Source: UBA11373 sp035291545 (GTDB lineage: Bacteria > Actinomycetota > Acidimicrobiia > Spongiisociales > UBA11373). Taken from it: 26,242 bases of DNA. Under the pieces are notes generated by a model, which had not been told where the DNA came from, searched no databases, and was given only the letters and a program-made list of their open reading frames with translations. The stretch spans positions 1 through 26,242 of the forward strand of contig DATDRW010000016.1 of NCBI GenBank assembly GCA_035291545.1, written 5' to 3'. Shown here one piece after another: positions 1-7,676 of the stretch (position 1 is its first letter; every line of letters begins with the position of its first letter). The position numbers and the translations under genes were made by a program.

Positions 1-41
1 GGCATCTGGCATCCGGTATCCGGCATCTACCATCTGGCGCC
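1..41. repeat. Heptamer tandem array, family A (YGGYRYC), upstream of the enoyl-CoA hydratase
   Basis: From the first base the sequence repeats with period 7: partial GGCATC, then TGGCATC, CGGTATC, CGGCATC, TACCATC and TGGCGCC. All fit YGGYRYC loosely. The same family occurs at 12067-12157 and 16212-16281. The left edge is cut by the window, so the true length is unknown. The unit TACCATC contains a TACCAT hexamer that fits a -10 box. Confidence 0.75.
28..33 (+). promoter_or_regulatory. Putative -10 box (TACCAT) for the enoyl-CoA hydratase
   Basis: TACCAT lies inside the last part of the family A array, 21 bases before the ATG at 55. Transcription from it would give a leader of about 15 bases that includes the GGAGG ribosome binding site at 44-48. 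It matches the TACCNT boxes in front of other genes in this window. No -35 box is evident. Confidence 0.4.
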
Positions 42-43
42 AC

Positions 44-48
44 GGAGG
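44..48 (+). promoter_or_regulatory. Ribosome binding site of the enoyl-CoA hydratase
   Basis: GGAGG sits 6 bases before the ATG at 55. This is one of the few transcription-unit starts here with a clear Shine-Dalgarno sequence. Confidence 0.7.
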
Positions 49-54
49 TCCTCC

Positions 55-825
55 ATGTCGCTCGTGCGCTTCGATCGTCGGGGCCCGGTTGCGGTCATCA
101 CTCTCGACCGCCCCCCGGTCAATGCGCTTTCTGGTGAACTCGTCGCTGATCTCGATGCGGCGATCGACGGGGCCGCCGACGCCGCGGTGCGCGCTGTCGT
201 GGTCACCGGGTCGCCTCACTTCGCCGCCGGTGCTGATATCGCCGGTTTCAAGGCGCTGATGGATGCAGGCGGAAGCGGGGCAGACCTCGGCGTCCAACTG
301 GGACAAACGCTCGCCCGTCTCGAGGCGCTCCCCAAGCCGATCGTCGCCGCGGTCAGGGGCTACGCCCTCGGGGGCGGGCTGGAGCTCGCCATGGCCTGTG
401 ACCTGCGCATGTTTTCGGAGAACGCCAAGGTCGGCCAGCCCGAGATCAAGCTCGGGGTGATCCCCGGCGCCGGCGGCACCCAGCGGCTGCCCCGGCTGGT
501 GGGGGTCGGCCGTGCCCGCGATCTGGTCTACACGGGACGGATGATCGACGCCGCCGAGGCGTACCGCATCGGTCTCGCCGACCGGCTGGTGCCCGATTCC
601 TCGCTCGATGACTCTGCCATCTCCTGGGCGCAGGAGCTGGCCGGTGGCGCCACGGCCGCGATCGCCGTGGCCAAGCGGGTCATCGCCCGGGGCTGGGACG
701 TTCCGTTGGCCGCGGCGCTCGCTCTCGAGGCCGAAGGGTTTCGCGAGGTGTTCGTGACTGCCGATGCCGTCGAAGGCGTGAACGCGTTTGTGGAAAAGCG
801 GGCCCCTGGGTTCAGCGGCCGCTGA
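55..825 (+). CDS. Enoyl-CoA hydratase/isomerase (crotonase family)
   Basis: The 256-residue product has the length and motifs of the crotonase fold. The oxyanion-hole segment AAGADI is at about 57-62, GGGLE carries Glu110, and GQPEIKLG carries Glu130. These match the two catalytic glutamates of classical enoyl-CoA hydratases (GGGxE and GQPE). It should therefore hydrate trans-2-enoyl-CoA to 3-hydroxyacyl-CoA in the cytoplasm, as in beta-oxidation, although crotonase members vary in substrate and no other beta-oxidation gene is adjacent. GGAGG 6 bases upstream supports the start. Its TGA directly abuts the stop codon of the convergent SRPBCC gene (TGATCA). Family is certain; exact substrate is not. 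Confidence 0.93.
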   Translation: MSLVRFDRRGPVAVITLDRPPVNALSGELVADLDAAIDGAADAAVRAVVVTGSPHFAAGADIAGFKALMDAGGSGADLGVQLGQTLARLEALPKPIVAAVRGYALGGGLELAMACDLRMFSENAKVGQPEIKLGVIPGAGGTQRLPRLVGVGRARDLVYTGRMIDAAEAYRIGLADRLVPDSSLDDSAISWAQELAGGATAAIAVAKRVIARGWDVPLAAALALEAEGFREVFVTADAVEGVNAFVEKRAPGFSGR

Positions 826-1257
826 TCACCCGAAGCGAGCGGAGAGGCGGCGTAGGTTGCGGCGCCAGATGGCGGCCAGGACGGGGCGAGCCAGCCACGC
901 ACCGATCGGGCCACCCAGGTACCAGGGGAACCGGATGTCCTCCTCCCACCGGAAGCGAGTGCCTCCGTCGATCGGCTCGAGCACGAACCGGCCCTCACCG
1001 GTGAACAGGCCCTGATGGGAGACCACCAGGAGCGCCGGTGGCTCCCAGGCGGTGAACGCCATCACGTCGCTGGTCCGGAACGGACCCACCCGGGTGGCGA
1101 CGCGCATGCGGGTGCCCGGGCCACGATGGGTTGCCGAGAGGAATTCGATGGACTCGACGTCGACCATCCACTCGACGTGCGACTCGAGCCGGGAGATGTC
1201 GGCCCACACGGCCTCCGGCGTCGCCGGCAGGTGGGTCTCCACGGTGATCCTGGCCAT
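826..1257 (-). CDS. SRPBCC (START-like) family protein, polyketide cyclase/dehydrase type
   Basis: The 143-residue protein begins with MARITVETHLPATPEAVWAD, the typical opening of SRPBCC proteins, in which a beta strand leads into the helix that lines a hydrophobic pocket. The rest has the expected strand-rich pattern with an amphipathic C-terminal helix. Members bind lipids, polyketides or other hydrophobic ligands, or act as cyclases; the ligand cannot be told from sequence. It is convergent with the enoyl-CoA hydratase, the two stop codons being adjacent, and divergent from the hydrolase downstream. There is no Shine-Dalgarno sequence; a TACCCT box ends 6 bases before the ATG, suggesting a leaderless message. 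Confidence 0.85.
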   Translation of the reverse strand: MARITVETHLPATPEAVWADISRLESHVEWMVDVESIEFLSATHRGPGTRMRVATRVGPFRTSDVMAFTAWEPPALLVVSHQGLFTGEGRFVLEPIDGGTRFRWEEDIRFPWYLGGPIGAWLARPVLAAIWRRNLRRLSARFG

Positions 1258-1263
1258 CGACGC

Positions 1264-1269
1264 AGGGTA
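1264..1269 (-). promoter_or_regulatory. Putative leaderless -10 box (TACCCT) of the SRPBCC gene
   Basis: On the minus strand TACCCT is followed by 6 bases and then the ATG at 1257, so transcription would begin at or next to the start codon. No ribosome binding site is present. Same layout as at 9007, 16283 and 25745. Confidence 0.5.
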
Positions 1270-1303
1270 GGGACAGCCCGATGGTGCCCCCGGCCTTCCC
1301 CGG

Positions 1304-1309
1304 TACCAT
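1304..1309 (+). promoter_or_regulatory. Putative -10 box (TACCAT) of the alpha/beta-hydrolase gene
   Basis: TACCAT ends 4 bases before an in-frame GTG (1314) and 10 bases before the ATG at 1320. Transcription starting 6-8 bases after the box would give a very short leader to the ATG. It lies back to back with the SRPBCC promoter in a 62-base divergent spacer. Confidence 0.4.
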
Positions 1310-1319
1310 CGCAGTGCCC

Positions 1320-2468
1320 ATGGTGACCAAGCGCGCTCGCACCTGGCTTGCCCGGGGAACTCTGCTCACCGTGATCGGAGTCGTCGGCGCCCTCGGCGCG
1401 GCGACGTGGGTGCTCTCCGGGACCGTCGCCGCCGAGTTGCTGTTGCGTCCTGCACCCGTCCCGACGGTGACGGTTCTCGCGGTCGACCCGACCGGCATCA
1501 CCGTCGCCGCCGGCGACCGGACCATCCTCCCCGGCCGCTGGGGTCTGGTCACCGCCACCGGTCGTGCGGTCCTCGGCGACGTGGAGGCAATCGACGGCGG
1601 GGGGGTGCGGCGCAGGCTGCTCGACATCGAAGGCGTGATCACGCCGGGGATGGCGGCGAGCTTCGAACAGACGGTGTACGGGCCGGACCCGGCGGCGCGT
1701 GGCGTGGAGTTCGCCGAAGTGATCCTCGAGGAACCGCTCGGCGATGCCCCGGCCTGGACCACCGGCGGGAACGACGACACGTGGGTGATCTTCGTCCACG
1801 ACCTCGGCGCCGACCGCACCGAGTCGCTCCGGGCGCTCGGCGTCTTTGCCCGCCTCGGACTTCCGGTGATCGTGCCCACGCTGCGCAACGACGAGGGCGC
1901 CCCGAGCGCCGCCGGGGGACGCACCGATCTCGGCTCCGGGGAGTGGCGCGACGTCGCGGCGGCGATCGAATTCGCCCTCGTCGCCGGCGCGCAGGACCTC
2001 GTGCTCTTCGGATCGGGCACGGGCGCCTCATCGGTCCTGCTCGCCGCCGCAGACGGCCGGTACTCCTCCCGCGTCGTGGCGCTCGTGCTCGACGCACCGC
2101 TCCTGGACCCGGCCGCGATCGCGGATGCCCGTCTCGCCGCGGACAAGGTGCCGGGGTTTCTCGTCGGGTGGGCTAAGGCCGTCGCCGTCTTCCGGTTCGG
2201 GATCGATTGGACGGCGCTCGACCACGTCGCAGCCGCACCCGAGCAGGAGCATCCCACCTTGATCTTCCACGGCGCCGCCGACGAGCGGTTCCCGTCGTCG
2301 GCGAGCGACCGTTACGCGGCGGCGGCCCCAGACGCGACGCTGGTCGTCGTCTCCGGCGCAGGCCACGGGGAGGCGTGGAACCTCGATCCGCCCGGCTACG
2401 AACGGATCCTCGCGGAATTCCTCCGGGAGACGGCGGTCGGGCCGTCGGAAACGACGCCGGGGGAGTGA
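1320..2468 (+). CDS. Membrane-anchored alpha/beta-hydrolase-fold protein with an altered nucleophile elbow
   Basis: The product is 382 residues from the ATG at 1320; an in-frame GTG at 1314 would add two. A positive N-terminus is followed by a hydrophobic segment at about 14-36, so the body is probably extracytoplasmic and anchored. The hydrolase core runs from about residue 150: VIFVHDLGADR, a GLPVIVPTLRNDEG strand, and the elbow segment LFGSGTGAS. Related hydrolases carry G-x-S-x-G here; this protein has G-S-G-T-G, with Gly233 in the serine position. The acid (HGAADERFP) and histidine (SGAGHGEAW) motifs remain. It may be a pseudoenzyme or use a neighbouring serine (232 or 237). It stands alone, 44 bases before the cysteine desulfurase start. 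Confidence 0.8.
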   Translation: MVTKRARTWLARGTLLTVIGVVGALGAATWVLSGTVAAELLLRPAPVPTVTVLAVDPTGITVAAGDRTILPGRWGLVTATGRAVLGDVEAIDGGGVRRRLLDIEGVITPGMAASFEQTVYGPDPAARGVEFAEVILEEPLGDAPAWTTGGNDDTWVIFVHDLGADRTESLRALGVFARLGLPVIVPTLRNDEGAPSAAGGRTDLGSGEWRDVAAAIEFALVAGAQDLVLFGSGTGASSVLLAAADGRYSSRVVALVLDAPLLDPAAIADARLAADKVPGFLVGWAKAVAVFRFGIDWTALDHVAAAPEQEHPTLIFHGAADERFPSSASDRYAAAAPDATLVVVSGAGHGEAWNLDPPGYERILAEFLRETAVGPSETTPGE

Positions 2469-2498
2469 CCACCCTCCATTCTGGTCGCCACGGGTCGG

Positions 2499-2504
2499 CA
2501 TACT
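2499..2504 (+). promoter_or_regulatory. Possible -10 box (CATACT) of the cysteine desulfurase operon
   Basis: CATACT ends 8 bases before the ATG at 2513, and no ribosome binding site is seen. It matches TATAAT at only 4 of 6 positions, and read-through from the hydrolase 44 bases upstream is also possible. Confidence 0.3.
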
Positions 2505-2512
2505 GGGGACCG

Positions 2513-3643
2513 ATGCTCTACCTCGATCATGCCGCCACCACCCCGCTCCGACCGGAGGCCGCAGCGGCCATGGCGCCGTACCTCGATGGCGAATTCGGCA
2601 ACCCGTCCGGCATGCACGGGGTGAGCCGTCGGGCGAAGAATGCCCTCGAGGATGCGCGCGAGCGCGCCGCCGCTGTCCTCGGGGCGGCGCACCCTCTCGA
2701 CGTCGTATTCACGGGAGGGGGTACCGAGTCCGACAACCTCGGGGTAGCCGGGGTCGCCCTCGCCGGAGGCCGGCGCGGGGGGGTCGTCACCACCGCGATC
2801 GAGCACGAGGCCGTGCTCGAGACCGGGAGGTACCTCGCTCGTCTCGGCTGCCCGTTCACCATCGTTCCGGTCGACGGCAACGGGGTCGTCGACCCCGACC
2901 GGGTGGCCGAGGCAGTGACGCCGGCCACCGCGGTGGTCTCGGTGATGGCCGCCAACAACGAAACCGGAGTGGTGCAGCCGGTAGCCGACGTCGCCTCCGC
3001 CGTCGTCGGCCGCGGCATCCTCGTGCACTGCGATGCGGTGCAGGCGGCGGTGTCGCGGGAGACCACGTTGAACGGGCTCGGCGTCGACCTCCTCACCGTG
3101 GCGTCGCACAAGCTCGGCGGCCCCACCGGGGTCGGAATCCTGGCGCTGCGTCCCGGCATCGACCTCGAGCCGGTGATCCACGGCGGCGGCCAGGAGGTGG
3201 GGCGGCGAAGCGGCACCCACAACGTCGCCGGCATCGTGGGGGCGGTCGCAGCCCTCGAGGCCGCGGTGATCGACCGCAAGCGGTTCGTCGCCGACGTCGC
3301 CGAGGCCCGGCGTCGCTTCGAGGCCGCCCTGGCGGCGGCGGTCCCCGGCGTGGTGTTCACCCTCGGCGGCGTCGATCGCCTCGTCCAGCACAGCCATCTC
3401 CGGTGCCCCGGCGTCGACGCCGAGACCCTGCTGGTGCGGCTCGACGGTCTCGGCCTGGCGGCCTCGGCGGGCTCGGCGTGTCACAGCGGGGCGATGGCAT
3501 CCTCGCACGTCCTCACCGCGATGGGGATGTCCCCGGCGGATGCCGCCGGGTGCGTTCGCTTCACCTTCGGCTGGACCACCCGTCCCGAGGACGGAGGCAT
3601 CGCGGCCGCAATCGTGGTCGCCGCGGTGAAGGCGTTGCGATGA
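2513..3643 (+). CDS. Cysteine desulfurase (IscS/NifS-like, class V aminotransferase fold)
   Basis: This PLP enzyme removes sulfur from cysteine as an enzyme-bound persulfide for iron-sulfur cluster or thio-tRNA synthesis. The 376-residue protein starts MLYLDHAATTPLRPEA, the standard N-terminus of the family; longer upstream extensions are spurious. SHK at 198-200 provides the PLP lysine (Lys200), and the mobile loop SAGSACHSG carries the catalytic Cys323. The next gene, mnmA, overlaps by an ATGA junction and consumes persulfide sulfur for 2-thiouridine, so this is its likely donor. No iscU or sufU-like scaffold gene is in the window, so a wider role in Fe-S assembly cannot be judged here. Confidence 0.95.
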   Translation: MLYLDHAATTPLRPEAAAAMAPYLDGEFGNPSGMHGVSRRAKNALEDARERAAAVLGAAHPLDVVFTGGGTESDNLGVAGVALAGGRRGGVVTTAIEHEAVLETGRYLARLGCPFTIVPVDGNGVVDPDRVAEAVTPATAVVSVMAANNETGVVQPVADVASAVVGRGILVHCDAVQAAVSRETTLNGLGVDLLTVASHKLGGPTGVGILALRPGIDLEPVIHGGGQEVGRRSGTHNVAGIVGAVAALEAAVIDRKRFVADVAEARRRFEAALAAAVPGVVFTLGGVDRLVQHSHLRCPGVDAETLLVRLDGLGLAASAGSACHSGAMASSHVLTAMGMSPADAAGCVRFTFGWTTRPEDGGIAAAIVVAAVKALR

Positions 3644-4704
3644 GGGCGCTGGTGGCGATGTCCGGCGGGGTCGACAGCAGCGTCGCCGCCGCCCTCATGC
3701 TCGAGGCCGGGCACGACGTCATCGGTGTGACCCTCAAGCAATGGGTCGGCTCCGACGGGCGGCTCCCGACCGCCGGATGTTGCACTGTTGCCGACGCCGA
3801 GGACGCCCGCCGGGTCGCCGCCCAGCTCGGGGTGCCCCATTACGTGCTCGATCACGTGGAGGAGTTCACGACAGAGGTCGTCGATCGTTTCGTCGCCGGG
3901 TACCTCGAGGGTCGCACCCCGAACCCGTGCGTCGAGTGCAACCGGCGGGTCCGCTTCGGGGCGCTGCTCGACCGCGTCGAGGCGCTGGGTTGCGAAGTGC
4001 TCGTCACCGGTCACTATGCCCGGGTGGGGGAGCGCAACGGCCGCCCGGTCCTCCTCACCGGGGTCGACCCGGCCAAGGACCAGTCTTATGTGCTGCACAT
4101 GCTGTCGGCGGCCGCCCTGGCCCGGGTTCGGTTCCCGGTCGGGGGATTCACCAAGGTCGAGGTGCGGGAGCACGCCGCCCGTCTCGGGCTCCGCACCGCG
4201 GCCAAGCCCGACAGCCAGGACCTGTGCTTCGTCGCCGGCGACTACCGCTCATTCCTGCGCGAGCGCATCCCCGGCGGGGATCGACCCGGCGAGATCGTCG
4301 ACGCCGACGGATCGGTGCTCGGTCGGCACGATGGGGTGGCAGGGTTCACGGTGGGTCAGCGCAAGGGCCTGGGGGTGGCGGTGGGCGAACCGCGGTACGT
4401 GGTCGCGGTCGATCCCTCCACCGCCACGGTGCGGTTGGGCCGCCGATCCGACCTCGCCGTGAGGTCGTGCACCGTTGCCGGGGTGAGCTTCGTCTCCGGC
4501 CCGGTGACGGCGGGTTCGCCCGCCGCGGTCAAGGTGCGTTACCGAGCGCGCCCCGTGACTGCCCGGCTCTTCCCGGCAGGTGACGCCTGGAGGGTGGTGT
4601 TCGCCGAGGCACAGGAGTCCGTGGCCCCGGGCCAGGCCGCCGTCTTCTATCGGGGCGACGAGGTGCTCGGCGGCGGGACCATCACCGGGACGGAGGCGGC
4701 GTGA
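3640..4704 (+). CDS. mnmA: tRNA-specific 2-thiouridylase MnmA
   Basis: MnmA adenylates and thiolates U34 of the Lys, Glu and Gln tRNAs. The 354-residue protein begins with the PP-loop SGGVDSS (about 8-14), which binds ATP. The two catalytic cysteines are visible: Cys97 in NPCVECN and Cys196 in DLCFV. GHYAR and KDQSYVL segments are typical, and a C-terminal beta-barrel region completes the usual length. The start is the ATG that overlaps the desulfurase stop (ATGA), with a weak GGTGAAGG 6 bases before it. Its own end overlaps ligA by GTGA. The three genes are very probably translated in a coupled way from one message. Confidence 0.96.
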   Translation: MRALVAMSGGVDSSVAAALMLEAGHDVIGVTLKQWVGSDGRLPTAGCCTVADAEDARRVAAQLGVPHYVLDHVEEFTTEVVDRFVAGYLEGRTPNPCVECNRRVRFGALLDRVEALGCEVLVTGHYARVGERNGRPVLLTGVDPAKDQSYVLHMLSAAALARVRFPVGGFTKVEVREHAARLGLRTAAKPDSQDLCFVAGDYRSFLRERIPGGDRPGEIVDADGSVLGRHDGVAGFTVGQRKGLGVAVGEPRYVVAVDPSTATVRLGRRSDLAVRSCTVAGVSFVSGPVTAGSPAAVKVRYRARPVTARLFPAGDAWRVVFAEAQESVAPGQAAVFYRGDEVLGGGTITGTEAA

Positions 4705-6719
4705 CGGCTCGACGCGCCGCCGAACTGCGTGAGCTGCTGCGGTACCACGGTCACCGCTATTACGTCCTCGACGATCCCGAGATCTCCGACGCCGAGTACG
4801 ACGCGCTGTACCGGGAGCTCACGGCGATCGAAGAGGCCCACCCCGCGCTGGCCACCGACGATTCGCCGACGCGGCGGGTGGGCGGGGTTCCGGTGGGCGT
4901 GTTCGCCCCGGCGGTGCACCGGCAACGCATGTTCTCTCTCGACAACGTCGAGTCGACCGCCGACCTGATGGCTTGGGAGACCCGGTTGCAGCGGGCGCTC
5001 GGGCACGCTCCGGGCGGGTACGCCTGCGAGCTCAAGATCGACGGGATCGCCATCTCACTCACCTACGAGAACGGGCGCTACGTGCGGGGGGCGACTCGCG
5101 GCGACGGGGTGACCGGGGAGGACGTGACCCCCAACCTGCGCACGGTCGGACAGATGCCACTCGTCCTGTTCGGCAAGAAGCCCCCTGCGGTCCTCGAGGT
5201 GCGCGGCGAGGTGTACATGTCCGGGGCGGTGTTCGCCGAGCTGAACCGGTCGCAGGCTGAGGCCGGTGAGCGGCTGTTCGTCAACCCGCGCAACGCCGCA
5301 GCCGGGGCGGTGCGGCAGAAGGATCCGGCGATCACCGCCTCGCGTCGTCTCTCGTTGTGGATCTACCAGGTGGGCTTCGTCGAGGGCGATCTCCGTTTCG
5401 CCTCGCACTCGGAGAGCCTGGAGTGGCTGCGCACCTCCGGATTCCCGGTGAATCCCGAGTCGAAGCATGTCGTCGACCTCGCCGCGGTCGTCGCCTACGT
5501 CGAGCGGGCGCAGCAGAGGCGCCACGACCTCGGGTTCCAAACCGACGGGGTCGTCGTCAAGGTCGACTCGTTGGCCGAGCAGACCGAACTCGGTTTCACG
5601 GCGAAGTCCCCCCGCTGGGCCGTGGCCTACAAGTTTCCTGCCGAGGAGCAGACCACCCGGCTCCGCGCCATCAAGGTCAACGTGGGGCGCACCGGGGCGG
5701 TCACCCCCTATGCGGTGCTGGAGCCGGTGTTCGTCGGAGGCGCCACCGTGACCAATGCGACGCTCCACAACCAGGACGAGGTCGCCCGCAAGGATCTCCG
5801 CATCGGCGACCTGGTCGTGGTGCGCCGCGCCGGGGACGTCATCCCCGAGGTGGTGAGTCCGGTGGTCTCGGTGCGCACCGGCAAAGAGAAGAAGTGGCGG
5901 ATGCCGTCGTCGTGCCCCTTCTGCCGCAATCCCATCGTGCGCAACGAGGGCGAGGCGGTGGCCCGGTGCACGGGGGGGTTCGCCTGCCCGGTCCGACTCC
6001 GCGAGTACCTGTTCCACTTTGCGGGCCGGGGCGGCATGGACATCGAAGGCCTCGGTTTCCAGACCGTCGACCTGCTGCTGTCGGAGGGCTGGGTGAACGA
6101 CCCGGCCGACCTGTTCACACTCGATCCGGAGAAGCTGGCGGCGCGGGAGGGCTGGGGGGAGGTGTCGGTGGGCAACCTCATGGCCTCGATCGACGCCGCC
6201 CGTCATCGGCCGCTCGCCCGGGTGATCACCGCACTGGGGATCCCACTCGTCGGTGGGACCGTCGCCCGCTCGCTGGCGCGCCGGTTCCACTCGATGCAGG
6301 CGCTACTCGACGCCACCGAGGAGGAGATCGGTTCGATCGACGGGATCGGTCCCGAGATCGTGCAGTCGGTCCGCTCCTGGTCGGCCGAGCGGGAGAACCG
6401 TCGCCTCGTCGCCAAGCTTGCAGCGGCCGGTGTCGACCTGGCCGATCCTCAGCCGGAGGGCATCGACACCGGTCTGCTCGCCGGCCTGACCCTGGTGATC
6501 ACCGGGACCCTCGAGGGATTCTCCCGGGAGGCGGCCAAGACCGCCGTCGAAGAGCGCGGCGGCAAGGTGACTTCCGCGGTTTCGGCGAAGACGACCGCCG
6601 TGATCGCCGGCGAGTCCCCCGGCTCCGCCAAGGTGCACAAGGCGGAGGAACTCGGGATCCCCCTGGTCGGTGAGGACGGGTTCGTGCGCCTCCTCGCCGA
6701 GGGCCCTTCGGCGCTGTGA
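4701..6719 (+). CDS. ligA: NAD-dependent DNA ligase LigA
   Basis: LigA seals nicks in DNA during replication and repair, using NAD as the adenylate source. The 672-residue protein has the complete domain order: Ia domain with HRYYVLDDP at the N-terminus, adenylation domain with the KIDG motif (Lys112), OB fold, a four-cysteine zinc finger (CPFC, then ARC and FACP, about 411-430), helix-hairpin-helix repeats and a C-terminal BRCT domain starting near 594. The GTG start overlaps the mnmA stop (GTGA), with GGAGG at 4692-4696, 4 bases upstream. The mnmA–ligA pairing is common in actinobacteria, usually close to gatCAB, which here lies about 5.4 kb further on. Confidence 0.97.
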   Translation: MTARRAAELRELLRYHGHRYYVLDDPEISDAEYDALYRELTAIEEAHPALATDDSPTRRVGGVPVGVFAPAVHRQRMFSLDNVESTADLMAWETRLQRALGHAPGGYACELKIDGIAISLTYENGRYVRGATRGDGVTGEDVTPNLRTVGQMPLVLFGKKPPAVLEVRGEVYMSGAVFAELNRSQAEAGERLFVNPRNAAAGAVRQKDPAITASRRLSLWIYQVGFVEGDLRFASHSESLEWLRTSGFPVNPESKHVVDLAAVVAYVERAQQRRHDLGFQTDGVVVKVDSLAEQTELGFTAKSPRWAVAYKFPAEEQTTRLRAIKVNVGRTGAVTPYAVLEPVFVGGATVTNATLHNQDEVARKDLRIGDLVVVRRAGDVIPEVVSPVVSVRTGKEKKWRMPSSCPFCRNPIVRNEGEAVARCTGGFACPVRLREYLFHFAGRGGMDIEGLGFQTVDLLLSEGWVNDPADLFTLDPEKLAAREGWGEVSVGNLMASIDAARHRPLARVITALGIPLVGGTVARSLARRFHSMQALLDATEEEIGSIDGIGPEIVQSVRSWSAERENRRLVAKLAAAGVDLADPQPEGIDTGLLAGLTLVITGTLEGFSREAAKTAVEERGGKVTSAVSAKTTAVIAGESPGSAKVHKAEELGIPLVGEDGFVRLLAEGPSAL

Positions 6720-6749
6720 TGGGCAAGCAACGTTCAGGAACCCCGTGTG

Positions 6750-6755
6750 TAGGTT
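6750..6755 (+). promoter_or_regulatory. Putative -10 box (TAGGTT) for the stress-protein/GNAT unit
   Basis: TAGGTT lies in the 81-base gap after ligA. It is followed by 7 bases and then a GTG at 6763 that opens a 13-codon ORF. The spacing equals that of the other leaderless boxes here. Nothing like a -35 box or a ligA terminator is visible in this gap. Confidence 0.35.
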
Positions 6756-6762
6756 GATGGCC

Positions 6763-6804
6763 GTGCCGCATCATTTCCCGGCGCCCGTGTCCAGCACCCC
6801 ATGA
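6763..6804 (+). CDS. Possible 13-residue leader peptide upstream of the UspA–CBS gene
   Basis: The reading frame GTG…TGA encodes (M)PHHFPAPVSSTP. Its stop overlaps the ATG at 6801 as ATGA, the coupling arrangement seen between real genes here. The UspA–CBS gene has no ribosome binding site of its own, so translation of this leader could deliver ribosomes to it. An in-frame ATG at 6757 would lengthen it by two residues. It is very short and could be chance; support is the box spacing and the overlap only. Confidence 0.3.
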   Translation: MPHHFPAPVSSTP

Positions 6805-7676
6805 CCTTTCCCGACGACGGGTGGCGGGTGTTGTGGACCCGGGGCGACGGGTGCCGCGATCTGGCGCTCGCCCTCGGTGAGGCCGGGCCCGTCGAGGGGG
6901 ATCTCCGCGCCGCCTGCCTGCGGGCACGCGCCGATCTGCTCGTGGCTCGCAAGCTCACCTCGTTCGGTCTGGTGAGCATCGCCGTTCCCCACGATTTCCG
7001 GCGGGAGGCGGTCGGCGGAGTGGTCGCCGCCGTCGGGGGCGGGCCGCACTCGGCGCTCGCGGCCATCGTGGCCGAGCGCCTCGGCCGGACCCTCGAGGTG
7101 CCGGCCTCGTTGGCCACGGCCTCGCGGTCGTCCCGGGAGGACCCGGTGGCCGAGTCGCACCTCTCCGAGGTCGGGTCGGTGGTACCCGGGCTTCCCGCCA
7201 AGGTGGTGCGTGCCGAGAGCGCCCGGCACCTGGTCGCCGGTCTCGCCGAAGGATCGCTGCTGATCGTCGGTGCCGCGGGGGGATCGTGGATGCAGCGGCA
7301 GTTCTTCGGACCGGGCCGGCGGCTCGTCGTGCGGGCCTCGGCCGGCGCCGTCGTGGTACGCCGTGCCCCCACCCGGTGCTTCCAGGTGATGGAGGAGCCC
7401 ATGGCATTCGGGCCGGCGATGCCGGTGGCGGAGGCACGGCGGCTGCTCCGCGACGACGCTGCCCCGGTCGTCGCAGAAGGACGCCTCATCGGAATCGTGC
7501 GGCGCAGTGCGCTCGCCGCCGCTCCAACCAGTGGCGACGTGGCCGCGGTCGCCGAGGAACCCGTATCGGTGCGGGAGGACGAGGCGGTCGAAGCCGTGGG
7601 GCCGATCGCGGCGATCGTCGACCCGGTGCCCGTCGTCGACGCCGAAGGGCGGCTGCGTGGCGTGATCCGGAGATGA
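6801..7676 (+). CDS. Universal stress protein-like domain fused to a CBS pair
   Basis: The 291-residue protein has two parts. Residues 1 to about 195 resemble a UspA/adenine-nucleotide alpha-hydrolase fold: a GDLRAACLRARADLLVA segment, and a C-terminal SLLIVGAAGGSW…VVRASAGAVVVRR stretch that mirrors the usual nucleotide-binding end (GSxGxG…APCPVLVV), though degenerate. Residues about 205-291 contain two short CBS-like repeats, each ending in a GRLxGxxRR motif (GRLIGIVRRSAL and GRLRGVIRR). CBS pairs bind adenosine nucleotides, so a role in sensing energy state is plausible; this is inference. Its end overlaps the GNAT gene by ATGA. No membrane segment is evident. An alternative reading, the cytoplasmic tail of a lost antiporter, cannot be excluded. 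Confidence 0.6.
   Translation: MTFPDDGWRVLWTRGDGCRDLALALGEAGPVEGDLRAACLRARADLLVARKLTSFGLVSIAVPHDFRREAVGGVVAAVGGGPHSALAAIVAERLGRTLEVPASLATASRSSREDPVAESHLSEVGSVVPGLPAKVVRAESARHLVAGLAEGSLLIVGAAGGSWMQRQFFGPGRRLVVRASAGAVVVRRAPTRCFQVMEEPMAFGPAMPVAEARRLLRDDAAPVVAEGRLIGIVRRSALAAAPTSGDVAAVAEEPVSVREDEAVEAVGPIAAIVDPVPVVDAEGRLRGVIRR

Noticed and set aside
995..2257. Long minus-strand open frame opposite the hydrolase
   Set aside because: Low-complexity Ser/Arg/Thr-rich translation; the plus-strand hydrolase and minus-strand SRPBCC genes explain the region.
2207..2512. Upstream extension of the cysteine desulfurase
   Set aside because: The added residues are a shadow of the hydrolase's end; the family starts at MLYLDHAATTP.
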